NCBI GenBank assembly: GCA_003644335.1
Contig: QNCB01000081.1
Location: 1 to 6,430, forward strand
Length of the DNA stretch: 6,430 nt
Direction: 5' to 3'
Origin: Planctomycetota bacterium
Lineage (GTDB): Bacteria > Planctomycetota > Phycisphaerae > SM23-33
Positions 1-5,282 of the stretch are shown here, in pieces (position 1 is the first letter of the stretch; every line of letters starts with the position of its first letter). The notes under the pieces were generated by a model. It saw only the letters and a list, made by a program, of their open reading frames with translations. It did no database searches and was not told where the DNA came from. Made by a program: the position numbers and the translations under genes.

Positions 1-1
1 A

Positions 2-418
2 ACCGTGCACGCCTCGACCGCGCCGCAAACCATCCAGCGAATACTCGAACTTTTCCCGCCCGAGACCAGGCCTCTTATCCGCCAGGGCCTGGCGTACAAT
101 CTCAAAGCGGTGCTCTGCCAACGACTGCTGCCAAGCGTAAAAGACGGCATCGACCGCGTCCCAGCGGTGGAAATACTGCGGGTCGACCCCGTAGCAAGAC
201 AGCTGATCGAAACCGGGCGAGACAACGAACTGCCCGACGTAATAGCCAGCTGCCAAAACGGGAACATGCAGAGCTTCTCGCAAAGTCTGCTGGAACTTAT
301 CGAAGGCGACCTGATAGACCCGAAGGAAGCCTACGCCATCGCTCCCAATCCCGAAGAACTCAAGATGAGGCTAAAGGGTATCAAGCAAACACAAACCGGA
401 CTTATAGCCAGAGGATAA
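2..418 (+). CDS. PilT-like type IV pilus retraction ATPase, C-terminal part (5' end outside window)
   Basis: This is the last 138 codons of a GspE/PilT-superfamily ATPase; the reading frame is open to the window edge, so the GTG at position 5 is an internal valine and not a start. The first visible residues, TVHASTAPQTIQRIL, match the His-box region of PilT/PilU proteins (family pattern GT(L/V)H..SA..TI.R), and the histidine is kept. Next come FPPE and a QRLLP segment, then AVEILRVDPVARQLIETG, which corresponds to the PilT C-terminal region that usually reads like EIM..TPAIRNLIREG. These hexameric cytoplasmic motors hydrolyse ATP to depolymerise type IV pili. The C-terminus has no CxxC metal site, which separates PilT from the PilB/GspE extension motors. 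The Walker motifs lie upstream of the window and cannot be checked. The stop is 4 bases before the next gene, and the end of this gene carries that gene's ribosome binding site, so the two are almost certainly cotranscribed. PilT versus PilU cannot be resolved. Confidence 0.9.
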   Translation, partial: TVHASTAPQTIQRILELFPPETRPLIRQGLAYNLKAVLCQRLLPSVKDGIDRVPAVEILRVDPVARQLIETGRDNELPDVIASCQNGNMQSFSQSLLELIEGDLIDPKEAYAIAPNPEELKMRLKGIKQTQTGLIARG

Positions 419-422
419 TCGT

Positions 423-2072
423 ATGACATCAGCTTACTTATTGTGCGTCGCATCCCCAGGCCAGGTCTGGTCCGTGGTGGCAGAGTTGACGGTGGTGGCA
501 GGCTGTTCGTTGGCTTGGCTGTTCCTCGCTACCAGGGTCAGTGCCGACGCAGCTGGGCTGAAACTTCAACGGGAACTCTGGTCTGGGCTGACGCTGATAG
601 CTGGAGCCTTGGGCTTGGTGTTTTGGTTTATGATTCCGATGTTTGTCCTGGGCCTGGTGCTGTCCGTCCTGCTGGTCGGCGGGGCGTTGGTGTCTTACGT
701 AGTCTACCGCAACAGCCAGGTCGACTCCGAAACCAAGCTGTTCTCGCTCGACTGGTTCCGCGCCGGAGCCGGTGCCGCAGCCAGGCCCGCTAAGCTCGAA
801 GAGAAACTCAAATTCTACGACAGCATCGGGCGAATCGTTCAGCTGACGGAAAACGATCTGCGCGACAAAAAGCTGATTCAGCAATATAACCTAACCCAGG
901 GGCTGTTGTACGAGGTCATTCGAAATCGGGCAGCTGAAGCTGACATCGCTCCGGCGGGCCAGGCTGTGCGCGTGCGATATCTCGTGGACGGTGCGGTCGT
1001 TGTGCCCGAGCCTGGCTCTATGGACGACTGGCAAAAAATTCTGCCTTTCCTGCTGTCCAAAGCGGGCATCGACGCGACGACGGGCCAAACCGCCAAGGGC
1101 AAGATAACCGTAGACCTAGCCGATTCGCCGGTGGATATGGATGTTACCGTCTCGCCAAGTCAGGCTGGCCCGAGGGTGCGCCTGCGTGTGGTGCAACAGT
1201 CCGTGCAGACCAATATCGACCTGCTGGGCATGGACGCTACGACAGCCCAGACCATTGCAGAACTTGTCGAAAAACCAGGCTTGCTGCTGGTTACAGGCCC
1301 GCCCGCCAGCGGCGTTACCAGCACTGCCTACTCGATTCTGCGAAAGCAGGACGCGTATCTCAAACTGCTGATGACGGTCGAAGCCCAGGCTTCGATGGAT
1401 TTGCAAAACGTTACCCAGCACGAGTATCACACGCCGGAGAAGTTGCCCGAGACCCTCGCCTCTGCTATCCGACGCGACCCGGACGTGCTGCTGGTCGACC
1501 GGTGCGACGGGGCCAAAACCGCTGAGCTTATATGCGACCTAGCTGGGGAAAAATTCGTCATCCTCACCATCCCCGCACAGGAAACCTTTCCCGCCCTGCA
1601 CGCCTGGATCAAGCGCATGGAAGGCTCTGCCAGGGCAATCAAACCGCTGCGAGGCATCCTCTGCCAGCAACTCATCCGCGTATTGTGTCCCGCGTGCAAA
1701 GAGCCATACCAGCCAGACGCCCAGACCGCCGAGCACCTCACCAAGGCCCGGGCCAGGCTGGGAGGCCTGGGCGATGGGAGGGTCTATCGCGCGCCGTCGT
1801 TGCCCAGGCTGGACGAGAAGGGTCGAACCCTGCCACCCTGTCCAACCTGCCAGGACACGGGCTTCCACGGGCGAACCGGCGTCTTTGCGTTTCTGCCCGT
1901 AACCGACGGTTTGAAAAAGCTTATCCGAAGCCAGGCTCCGCTGGAGCAACTCCAAGCCCATGCCAAAACAGCTGGCGCGACGAACCTGTACGAACAAGCA
2001 CTGGGCAAAATTCTCCTGGGCCTAACCAGCGTCCAGGAAGTCATGCGGGTCTGCAAGCCAGGTAAAAAGTAA
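423..2072 (+). CDS. Membrane-anchored GspE/PilB-like protein with degenerate ATPase motifs (probable pseudo-ATPase)
   Basis: A 549-residue relative of the type II secretion/type IV pilus extension ATPases. Residues about 18-38, 52-70 and 72-95 are hydrophobic and look like two or three membrane helices, which is unusual because GspE and PilB are normally cytoplasmic. Residues about 125-265 resemble the N2 domain (RVRYLVDG, then VDMDVTVSP...RVRLRVV). The motor domain follows: LLLVTGPPASGVTST at 287-301 is the Walker A site, but its lysine is V298 (codon GTT). TVEAQA at 318-323 replaces the Asp-box pattern (T(I/V)EDPVE). RRDPDVLLVDRCD at 350-362 is the Walker B region, with the catalytic Glu of the usual VGEIRD replaced by Arg360. 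ILTIPAQ at 380-386 replaces the His box (STLHT). The tetracysteine metal site typical of GspE/PilB is intact (C422, C425, C473, C476, followed by TGFHGRTGVF). The start is supported by AGAGGA 7 bases upstream. I infer a non-catalytic, membrane-tethered partner of the motor encoded just upstream. Confidence 0.88.
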   Translation: MTSAYLLCVASPGQVWSVVAELTVVAGCSLAWLFLATRVSADAAGLKLQRELWSGLTLIAGALGLVFWFMIPMFVLGLVLSVLLVGGALVSYVVYRNSQVDSETKLFSLDWFRAGAGAAARPAKLEEKLKFYDSIGRIVQLTENDLRDKKLIQQYNLTQGLLYEVIRNRAAEADIAPAGQAVRVRYLVDGAVVVPEPGSMDDWQKILPFLLSKAGIDATTGQTAKGKITVDLADSPVDMDVTVSPSQAGPRVRLRVVQQSVQTNIDLLGMDATTAQTIAELVEKPGLLLVTGPPASGVTSTAYSILRKQDAYLKLLMTVEAQASMDLQNVTQHEYHTPEKLPETLASAIRRDPDVLLVDRCDGAKTAELICDLAGEKFVILTIPAQETFPALHAWIKRMEGSARAIKPLRGILCQQLIRVLCPACKEPYQPDAQTAEHLTKARARLGGLGDGRVYRAPSLPRLDEKGRTLPPCPTCQDTGFHGRTGVFAFLPVTDGLKKLIRSQAPLEQLQAHAKTAGATNLYEQALGKILLGLTSVQEVMRVCKPGKK

Positions 2073-2097
2073 TCCGCTGAAAGTGGTCAGTAAAAGC

Positions 2098-2136
2098 AAA
2101 AACAATTTACCATGAAGTACATGAAGTTGTTTTTTT
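2098..2136. terminator. Probable terminator between the secretion gene and tRNA-Ser
   Basis: AAAAACAA (2098-2105) pairs with TTGTTTTT (2127-2134). Inside it TTT can pair with AAG and CATG (2111-2114) with CATG (2120-2123), around an AAGTA loop, with one 2-base bulge. The structure ends in a run of seven T on the plus strand and starts with an A run, so it could work in both directions. That fits its place between two convergent genes. The stem is AT-rich and therefore weak, which keeps confidence moderate. Confidence 0.45.
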
Positions 2137-2165
2137 ATGAACAAAAAATGGTCTATCTTTGTCGT

Positions 2166-2200
2166 CTATGCGTTCTTTCGCGGTAGTTTTTTGTTTTTTA
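2166..2200. repeat. Degenerate copy of the TTCTTTCGCG-type intergenic repeat
   Basis: The segment GCGTTCTTTCGCGGTAGTTT (2170-2189) followed by T-rich sequence closely resembles the core of the repeat at 3555-3597, which reads GCGTTCTTTCGCG, then TCTTTCGTAGTTT and GCGGTTTTTTT. Here the middle 10-bp unit is missing or fused. Both copies sit in convergent intergenic gaps just beyond gene 3' ends. The similarity is seen directly; that they belong to one repeat family is inference. Confidence 0.5.
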
Positions 2201-2248
2201 TGATGTGCCCCTGAACGGCTAGGACTTGTTGGGGGTTTGTATGTCGAT

Positions 2249-2333
<85 letters not shown>

Positions 2334-2432
2334 CGGGCCAGGCTGGTCAATCTGGATATCGAAATCGACCAGGCTGGAACTGCGTCTCCGAAACAAAAAA
2401 TGATGGGCCGCTACAGCGAACCATCGCGCAGC

Positions 2433-2461
2433 ACTGTATCGTCACTCAGTCGGGCCGTCAA
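2433..2461 (-). promoter_or_regulatory. Candidate sigma-70 promoter for tRNA-Ser
   Basis: Read on the minus strand, TTGACG (2461-2456) is followed 17 bases later by TACAGT (2438-2433). The -35 box matches the consensus at five of six positions and the -10 box at four of six. The predicted transcript would start near 2426, about 93 bases before mature tRNA-Ser, leaving a 5' leader for RNase P to remove. I found no better match closer to the tRNA. Confidence 0.4.
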
Positions 2462-2503
2462 GCATATTATCGCTCCGGCGATTCGGCGCAGCAGAACAAC
2501 TGA

Positions 2504-2532
2504 TTGATTTTTCCGCCAGCGGATCGCATAAT
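2504..2532 (+). promoter_or_regulatory. Candidate sigma-70 promoter for tRNA-Arg
   Basis: TTGATT (2504-2509), a 17-base spacer and CATAAT (2527-2532) form a good housekeeping promoter. Transcription would start near 2539, about 37 bases before tRNA-Arg. The leader contains the 18-base segment (2555-2572) shared with the leader at 4112-4129. Confidence 0.5.
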
Positions 2533-2575
2533 GCCCATCCGCAGCCAGCTGACAGCGAGCCTGGCTGACGTAAAT

Positions 2576-2649
2576 GCGCCCGTAGCTCAGCTGGATAGAG
2601 CGCTTGCCTCCGGAGCAAGAGGTCGTGAGTTCGAATCTCGCCGGGCGTA
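2576..2649 (+). tRNA. tRNA-Arg (anticodon CCG)
   Basis: The acceptor stem GCGCCCG (2576-2582) pairs with CGGGCGT (2642-2648), with a G-U first pair, and the discriminator is A2649. The D stem is GCTC/GAGC with A at position 20, the known arginine identity base in E. coli. The anticodon stem CTTGC/GCAAG closes the loop CTCCGGA, giving anticodon CCG (2610-2612), which reads CGG. The variable loop is AGGTC, and the T-arm is GTGAG-TTCGAAT-CTCGC. CCA is not encoded. Confidence 0.96.
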
Positions 2650-2667
2650 GTTGTTTTGTAATCTTTT

Positions 2668-2707
2668 ACCAGTTAACTAATCAACCAGTTAACCAGTCAA
2701 CCATCTT
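2668..2707. repeat. 8-bp periodic repeat, consensus ACCAGTTA
   Basis: Five successive 8-base units start at 2668, 2676, 2684, 2692 and 2700: ACCAGTTA, ACTAATCA, ACCAGTTA, ACCAGTCA and ACCATCTT. Two are identical and the last is decayed. They fill the gap between tRNA-Arg and the uracil-DNA glycosylase and stop 6 bases before its start codon, so the array occupies the 5' leader and the ribosome-binding region. There are no longer units or spacers, so it is a short tandem repeat and not a CRISPR. Confidence 0.7.
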
Positions 2708-2713
2708 GAGTAA

Positions 2714-3526
2714 ATGACTATGCAGGGAAATCCTACAGACATTGCCCGTCAGCTCTTGGCTATCGAGTCTCTGCTAGGCTCAGCTGAGTTTGTCCCAGCC
2801 AAGCGAAACCCGCTGCCGACACTTGACATACCCGCCCCCGCCCAGGCCCCCGTCCAGGCCCAGGCTGGGCCTGGGGAGAATCTCTCGCCGGAGCAAAAAG
2901 CCCATGCCCTGGCTGAGCTTGACGCGAAGGAAATTCGCGGCTGCAAGAAGTGTCCGCTTAGCAAGACCCGCACGCACACGGTCTTCGGCGAGGTCAACCC
3001 CAACGCCGACCTGGTTTTCGTAGGCGAGGCTCCGGGTGCTGACGAGGACGCCAGCGGCAGGCCTTTCGTAGGCAGAGCGGGCGAGCTGTTGACGAAAATG
3101 ATCCACGCAATGGGCCTGACCCGAGACGACGTTTTCATTTGCAACACCGTAAAATGTCGTCCGCCTAACAATCGTCCGCCCGCTGGGGAGGAAGCTGACG
3201 CCTGTTGGGATTATCTTGTCAGACAGCTTCAGATTATTCAGCCCAGGGTTATCGTTACGCTGGGCAACCCCGCGAGCAAGGGCTTGCTGATGACGAAAAT
3301 CGGCATCACCAAGTTGAGGGGCAATTGGCAGCAGCTGCCTGACATAGGCCCAGGCCTGGCTGGGATCGCGGTCATGCCCACCTTCCACCCGGCTTACGTT
3401 CTGCGAAACTACTCGCCCGACACCCGAGGCAAGGTCTGGTCAGACCTCCAAGCGGTCATGGCCCGGCTCGGCCTAACCCTGCCGAAACAAAACGGCCAGC
3501 CAACAAAAACAGCGGAACACGAATAA
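2714..3526 (+). CDS. Type 4 (thermostable-type, iron-sulfur) uracil-DNA glycosylase
   Basis: A 270-residue family 4 uracil-DNA glycosylase, which removes uracil arising from cytosine deamination or misincorporation and so starts base excision repair in the cytoplasm. Visible motifs: CKKCPLSKTRTHTVFGE (77-93); catalytic motif GEAPGADEDASGRPFVGRAG (104-123); NTVKCRPPNNRPP (144-156); and HPAYVLR (225-231), the uracil/DNA-binding motif. Cysteines 77, 80, 148 and 164 have the spacing expected for the 4Fe-4S cluster. The first 70 residues are an extension, with a Pro/Ala/Gln linker at about 36-55 encoded by repeated CCAGGC units. Another ATG lies two codons downstream (2720). No strong Shine-Dalgarno is present at either, only TGAG 4 bases upstream of 2714, so the exact start is uncertain. 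The last seven residues (TKTAEHE) and the stop are encoded by the left arm of a large inverted repeat, so the original C-terminus may have been different. Confidence 0.95.
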   Translation: MTMQGNPTDIARQLLAIESLLGSAEFVPAKRNPLPTLDIPAPAQAPVQAQAGPGENLSPEQKAHALAELDAKEIRGCKKCPLSKTRTHTVFGEVNPNADLVFVGEAPGADEDASGRPFVGRAGELLTKMIHAMGLTRDDVFICNTVKCRPPNNRPPAGEEADACWDYLVRQLQIIQPRVIVTLGNPASKGLLMTKIGITKLRGNWQQLPDIGPGLAGIAVMPTFHPAYVLRNYSPDTRGKVWSDLQAVMARLGLTLPKQNGQPTKTAEHE

Positions 3527-3652
3527 CACGAATTTTTGTTTTTTCCACCAATCCGTTTTCGCGTTCTTTCGCGTCTTTCGTAGTTTGCGGTTTTTTTCCT
3601 CACAAAAAATTCGTGTTTATTCGTGTCCATTCGTGGTTCTGCTGTTTCTGTT
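3502..3652. repeat. Large imperfect inverted repeat with CACGAAT arms, between convergent genes
   Basis: The left arm (3502-3538, plus strand) reads AACAAAAACAGCGGAACACG, then two CACGAAT units and TTTTTG. The right arm (3652-3603, minus strand) reads AACAGAAACAGCAGAACCAC, then three CACGAAT units spaced 10 bases apart and TTTTTTG. The arms are the same apart from a few substitutions and one extra unit. They enclose about 64 bases with the 10-bp periodic core listed separately. The element fills the whole gap between the glycosylase and the zinc-ribbon gene, and supplies the glycosylase's final codons and stop. As RNA it could form a long hairpin and act as a bidirectional terminator. Similar CACGAAT-type repeats are common between genes of environmental bacteria; calling this a member is from memory. 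Confidence 0.75.
3553..3597. repeat. 10-bp periodic TTTCGCG repeat in the core of the inverted repeat
   Basis: From about 3553 the sequence runs as near-10-base units: CGTTTTCGCG, TTCTTTCGCG, TCTTTCGTAG and TTTGCGGTTT, then more T. The minus-strand complement is a series of CGCGAAAGA-like units. The 10-base period matches the unit spacing in the right arm of the surrounding inverted repeat and is close to one DNA helical turn. A degenerate copy lies at 2166-2200. Confidence 0.6.
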
Positions 3653-3910
3653 TTACTGGGGTACCAGCCTGTCTGCTATCGTGCCGGATTCCCACGCATG
3701 GCGGTTGCACTTGGGACAGGCCTGGTCGCCTCTGCCACTTTTGGGGGTGTACCCGCAATAATGACAAAAAATATAGGTGCGCTTGGCAGAGAGTCTCACC
3801 GGTGTCGATGGCCCACGCCCACGGCGCACCTTTCTCCGCCCGAGGCCCATGTTTGGATGCGACAGCGAAACCCCCGTCTTGTTGCGCCCCATCGTTTTTT
3901 GACGATCCAT
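3653..3910 (-). CDS. Small basic zinc-ribbon protein of unknown function
   Basis: An 85-residue protein with a strongly basic N-terminal half (GLGRRKVRRGRG at 22-33) and a C-terminal zinc ribbon: CHYC at 49-52 and CPKC at 65-68, separated by 12 residues, with tyrosine and glycine around the first knuckle as in ribosomal and topoisomerase ribbons. This suggests nucleic-acid binding, but I do not recognise the family. The ATG at 3910 is chosen because a clear AGGAG lies 8 bases upstream on the minus strand. The frame could extend to a TTG at 3934, but that would put the ribosome binding site inside the gene. It converges with the glycosylase gene, and its stop is directly at the edge of the inverted repeat. 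It has its own likely promoter at 3964-3972. Plus-strand frames across the same bases have no such signals. Confidence 0.72.
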   Translation of the reverse strand: MDRQKTMGRNKTGVSLSHPNMGLGRRKVRRGRGPSTPVRLSAKRTYIFCHYCGYTPKSGRGDQACPKCNRHAWESGTIADRLVPQ

Positions 3911-3963
3911 GATCTGCACTCCTCGTAACTCCAACAGCTACACAAAGATACACACCCGCTTAT

Positions 3964-3972
3964 ATTATCGCA
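3964..3972 (-). promoter_or_regulatory. Candidate extended -10 promoter for the zinc-ribbon gene
   Basis: On the minus strand TGC followed by GATAAT (3972-3964) fits an extended -10 element inside an AT-rich patch. No convincing -35 box is seen 16-18 bases upstream, which is tolerable for an extended -10 promoter. The predicted leader of about 47 bases contains the AGGAG site of the 3653-3910 gene. Confidence 0.35.
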
Positions 3973-4073
3973 TTTAATAACAAGGCTGGCCTGCATGGGC
4001 TAACTTATGACGGGTTATGCTGTTACAGCGGCGTTCTCGCTGGACATCTGGGAAAAATGAAACACCTTTTTTC

Positions 4074-4101
4074 TTGGCCTGGCTGGGCTGGGCTGTATAA
4101 T
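4074..4101 (+). promoter_or_regulatory. Sigma-70-like promoter with GGCTG tandem-repeat spacer
   Basis: TTGGCC (4074-4079), a 16-base spacer and a perfect TATAAT (4096-4101) lie upstream of the lipoprotein gene; transcription would start near 4108. The spacer is one T plus three exact GGCTG units (4081-4095). Losing or gaining one unit would change the spacer by 5 bases and should disable or strongly weaken the promoter. The leader of about 57 bases contains the segment GCGAGCCTGGCTGATGTA (4112-4129). Confidence 0.6.
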
Positions 4102-4164
4102 GTTCGTTCCTGCGAGCCTGGCTGATGTAGCTGGGCTTGACTTGGGAGACAAATCGGAAAGCGT

Positions 4165-4674
4165 ATGCGCGAGACCAAAGAGAGAAAAATCAGAACGCTG
4201 CTGCTGGCGGTTTTGCTGTTGGCTGGGCTGGGTGCGGTTGGGTGCGAGCCTGACTTTGGCCTTAGCCGAGGCAGAACGCTGGGCGTTGCCATTCCCGACC
4301 CGCAAACCTGGCGAGTTAGCAGCACCAATGGCGGGTTCAAAAACATCCGCCGGGCTGCGGACGGCGATGCCAGCACCCTGGCTGTGTCCGCTCGGCGATA
4401 TCGCAACGCGCAGATTACGATAGACCTGGGCAAACCTTGCCTGTTCAATCTCCTTGCCCTTCGCCATGGCGAAAACGCGTTCGGCTTTGCCCGCAAGGTC
4501 GCCCTGTCCACCAGCATGGACGGCAAGCGCTACACCAACCGATACAGCTGTCCCGGCACGCGAGGGATTACCTACATCCCCGTGCTGACACAAATCCTGG
4601 CTAGGTACGTCCGCATAACCGCTGTGGTGCAAGGCTCACAACCCTGGGCGATTTCAGAAATATATTTGCAGTAA
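4165..4674 (+). CDS. Putative lipoprotein with F5/8 type C (discoidin-like) domain
   Basis: A 169-residue exported protein. The N-terminus has basic residues (MRETKERKIR), a hydrophobic stretch (11-25) and AVGC at 24-27, a plausible though non-ideal lipobox that makes C27 the lipidated residue. The next residue is Glu, not Asp. Residues about 48-169 look like a single discoidin/F5/8 type C beta-sandwich: WRVSSTNGG, then AADGDASTLAV (family pattern A.DG...T.W), ITIDLGKPCLFNLLAL (84-99), VALSTSMDGKRY (112-123), ARYVRITAV (146-154) and the closing AISEIYL (162-168). Such domains bind carbohydrate or other surface ligands. The start is supported weakly by GGAAAG 3 bases upstream, with the signal peptide beginning right after it. 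It is first in a likely two-gene operon with the gene at 4704, from the promoter at 4074-4101. The ligand is unknown. Confidence 0.82.
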   Translation: MRETKERKIRTLLLAVLLLAGLGAVGCEPDFGLSRGRTLGVAIPDPQTWRVSSTNGGFKNIRRAADGDASTLAVSARRYRNAQITIDLGKPCLFNLLALRHGENAFGFARKVALSTSMDGKRYTNRYSCPGTRGITYIPVLTQILARYVRITAVVQGSQPWAISEIYLQ

Positions 4675-4703
4675 TTGGGCAAGTAGACAATAGGCGAGCA
4701 GGA

Positions 4704-5108
4704 ATGACTGAAACTAACGTAAATAATCATACCGGCCCGGGCCAAGTTACTTCTGCCTCGGCTGTGGCTGGGCGATTTCCTGTGCTTGTTTATGGGTTGT
4801 GCGGGCTTATTATCGTCCTATTGGCGGGGCTTTGGATAATGGAGCGGGGGCATCGCAACCGGGCCCAGGCCAGAGTCCGCGATATAAACCAAGCCATCGC
4901 TCAGCAGAAGAAAAAGATGCAATCTCTCGGACGACTTGTCGCTGCCCAGGCAACCCAAGCTAGGATAATGCGAAACTCCCTGCCTAAAAAACAAGCCAAG
5001 CTCAATGGCAAAAATAGCACAGTGCTGATACTTGACACCGAGGCTGCCAGGAAAATAGGCCTGCAACCGGGCGACATCGTAGTAGTAACAGATCAGCTGA
5101 GCGAATGA
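4704..5108 (+). CDS. Single-pass membrane protein with short coiled coil, family not recognised
   Basis: A 134-residue protein. The N-terminal 25 residues are polar, followed by one hydrophobic helix at about 26-46 (PVLVYGLCGLIIVLLAGLWI). A basic, heptad-like helical segment follows at about 50-90 (RAQARVRDINQAIAQQKKKM and onward), then a small C-terminal segment, TVLILDTEAARKIGLQPGDI (106-125), ending VVVTD. The KIGLQPGDIVVV pattern recalls beta-barrel-like modules in which a strand follows a PGD turn, but I cannot name the family. Membrane orientation is not clear: the positive charges after the helix would favour keeping the coiled coil in the cytoplasm. The ATG is preceded by GCGAGCAGGA, with AGGA directly against the start, so the ribosome site is suboptimal. 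It begins 29 bases after the lipoprotein gene, with no terminator between, so cotranscription is likely. Confidence 0.75.
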   Translation: MTETNVNNHTGPGQVTSASAVAGRFPVLVYGLCGLIIVLLAGLWIMERGHRNRAQARVRDINQAIAQQKKKMQSLGRLVAAQATQARIMRNSLPKKQAKLNGKNSTVLILDTEAARKIGLQPGDIVVVTDQLSE

Positions 5109-5181
5109 CAATTTTCTAAAAACAAATCCGAAATCTCCACGCCATCCAACGACACTATTCCCTACTTGCCCATATTGGTTG

Positions 5182-5210
5182 TTGATTCAATCTGGGCGAA
5201 TCGGTATCCT
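5182..5210 (+). promoter_or_regulatory. Candidate sigma-70 promoter for the exported helical protein
   Basis: TTGATT (5182-5187), a 17-base spacer and TATCCT (5205-5210) form a reasonable promoter in the 174-base gap before the gene at 5283. Its -35 box is identical to that of the tRNA-Arg promoter. The predicted leader is about 66 bases long. No terminator hairpin is seen between 5109 and 5181, so some read-through from the upstream genes is possible. Confidence 0.4.
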
Positions 5211-5282
5211 GTTGGCGTGTTGTGGGGGTGTTGTGCGCGGCTGCCTCGAAGGTGTCCGTCCACGAGAAAGGAACCTGGAACT

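Larger units (their letters stand above)
2334..2575. other. Divergent intergenic region between tRNA-Ser and tRNA-Arg
   Basis: There is no convincing protein gene in these 242 bases. Reading frames that cross the region are antisense or sense shadows of tRNA-Ser. It holds two copies of CCAGGCTGG (2338-2346 and 2369-2377), flanked as GGCCAGGCTGGTC and GACCAGGCTGGA, and one AGCCTGG (2558-2564). Candidate promoters for both tRNAs are listed separately. Confidence 0.7.

Noticed and set aside
438..884. Minus-strand frame of 148 codons
   Set aside because: It lies fully antisense to the N-terminal part of the GspE/PilB-like gene, shows no family motif and is explained as a shadow of GC-rich codons.
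1532..2065. Plus-strand frame of 177 codons
   Set aside because: It is the alternate frame of the GspE/PilB-like gene, whose own frame carries the tetracysteine site and the family C-terminus.
2210..2236. CCCC...GGGG hairpin between the secretion gene and tRNA-Ser
   Set aside because: It has four base pairs around a loop of about 20 bases and no proper T run, too weak to call a terminator.
2668..2707. CRISPR array
   Set aside because: The units are only 8 bases long with no spacers; it is a tandem repeat.
3409..3630. Minus-strand frame starting MDTNKHEFFVRKK
   Set aside because: It is a translation of the CACGAAT and CGCGAAAG repeat units plus the antisense of the glycosylase gene, a typical spurious product of such repeats.
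3613..3928. Two plus-strand frames of about 100 codons
   Set aside because: They are opposite the zinc-ribbon gene, have no good ribosome site and begin inside the inverted repeat.
4015..4632. Minus-strand frame of 205 codons
   Set aside because: It is antisense to the lipoprotein gene, which has a signal peptide, a promoter and a discoidin pattern in its own frame.
5166..5282. Upstream start for the exported protein
   Set aside because: It would bury a clean signal peptide 39 residues inside the protein and overlap the promoter; the ATG at 5283 has AAGGA upstream.
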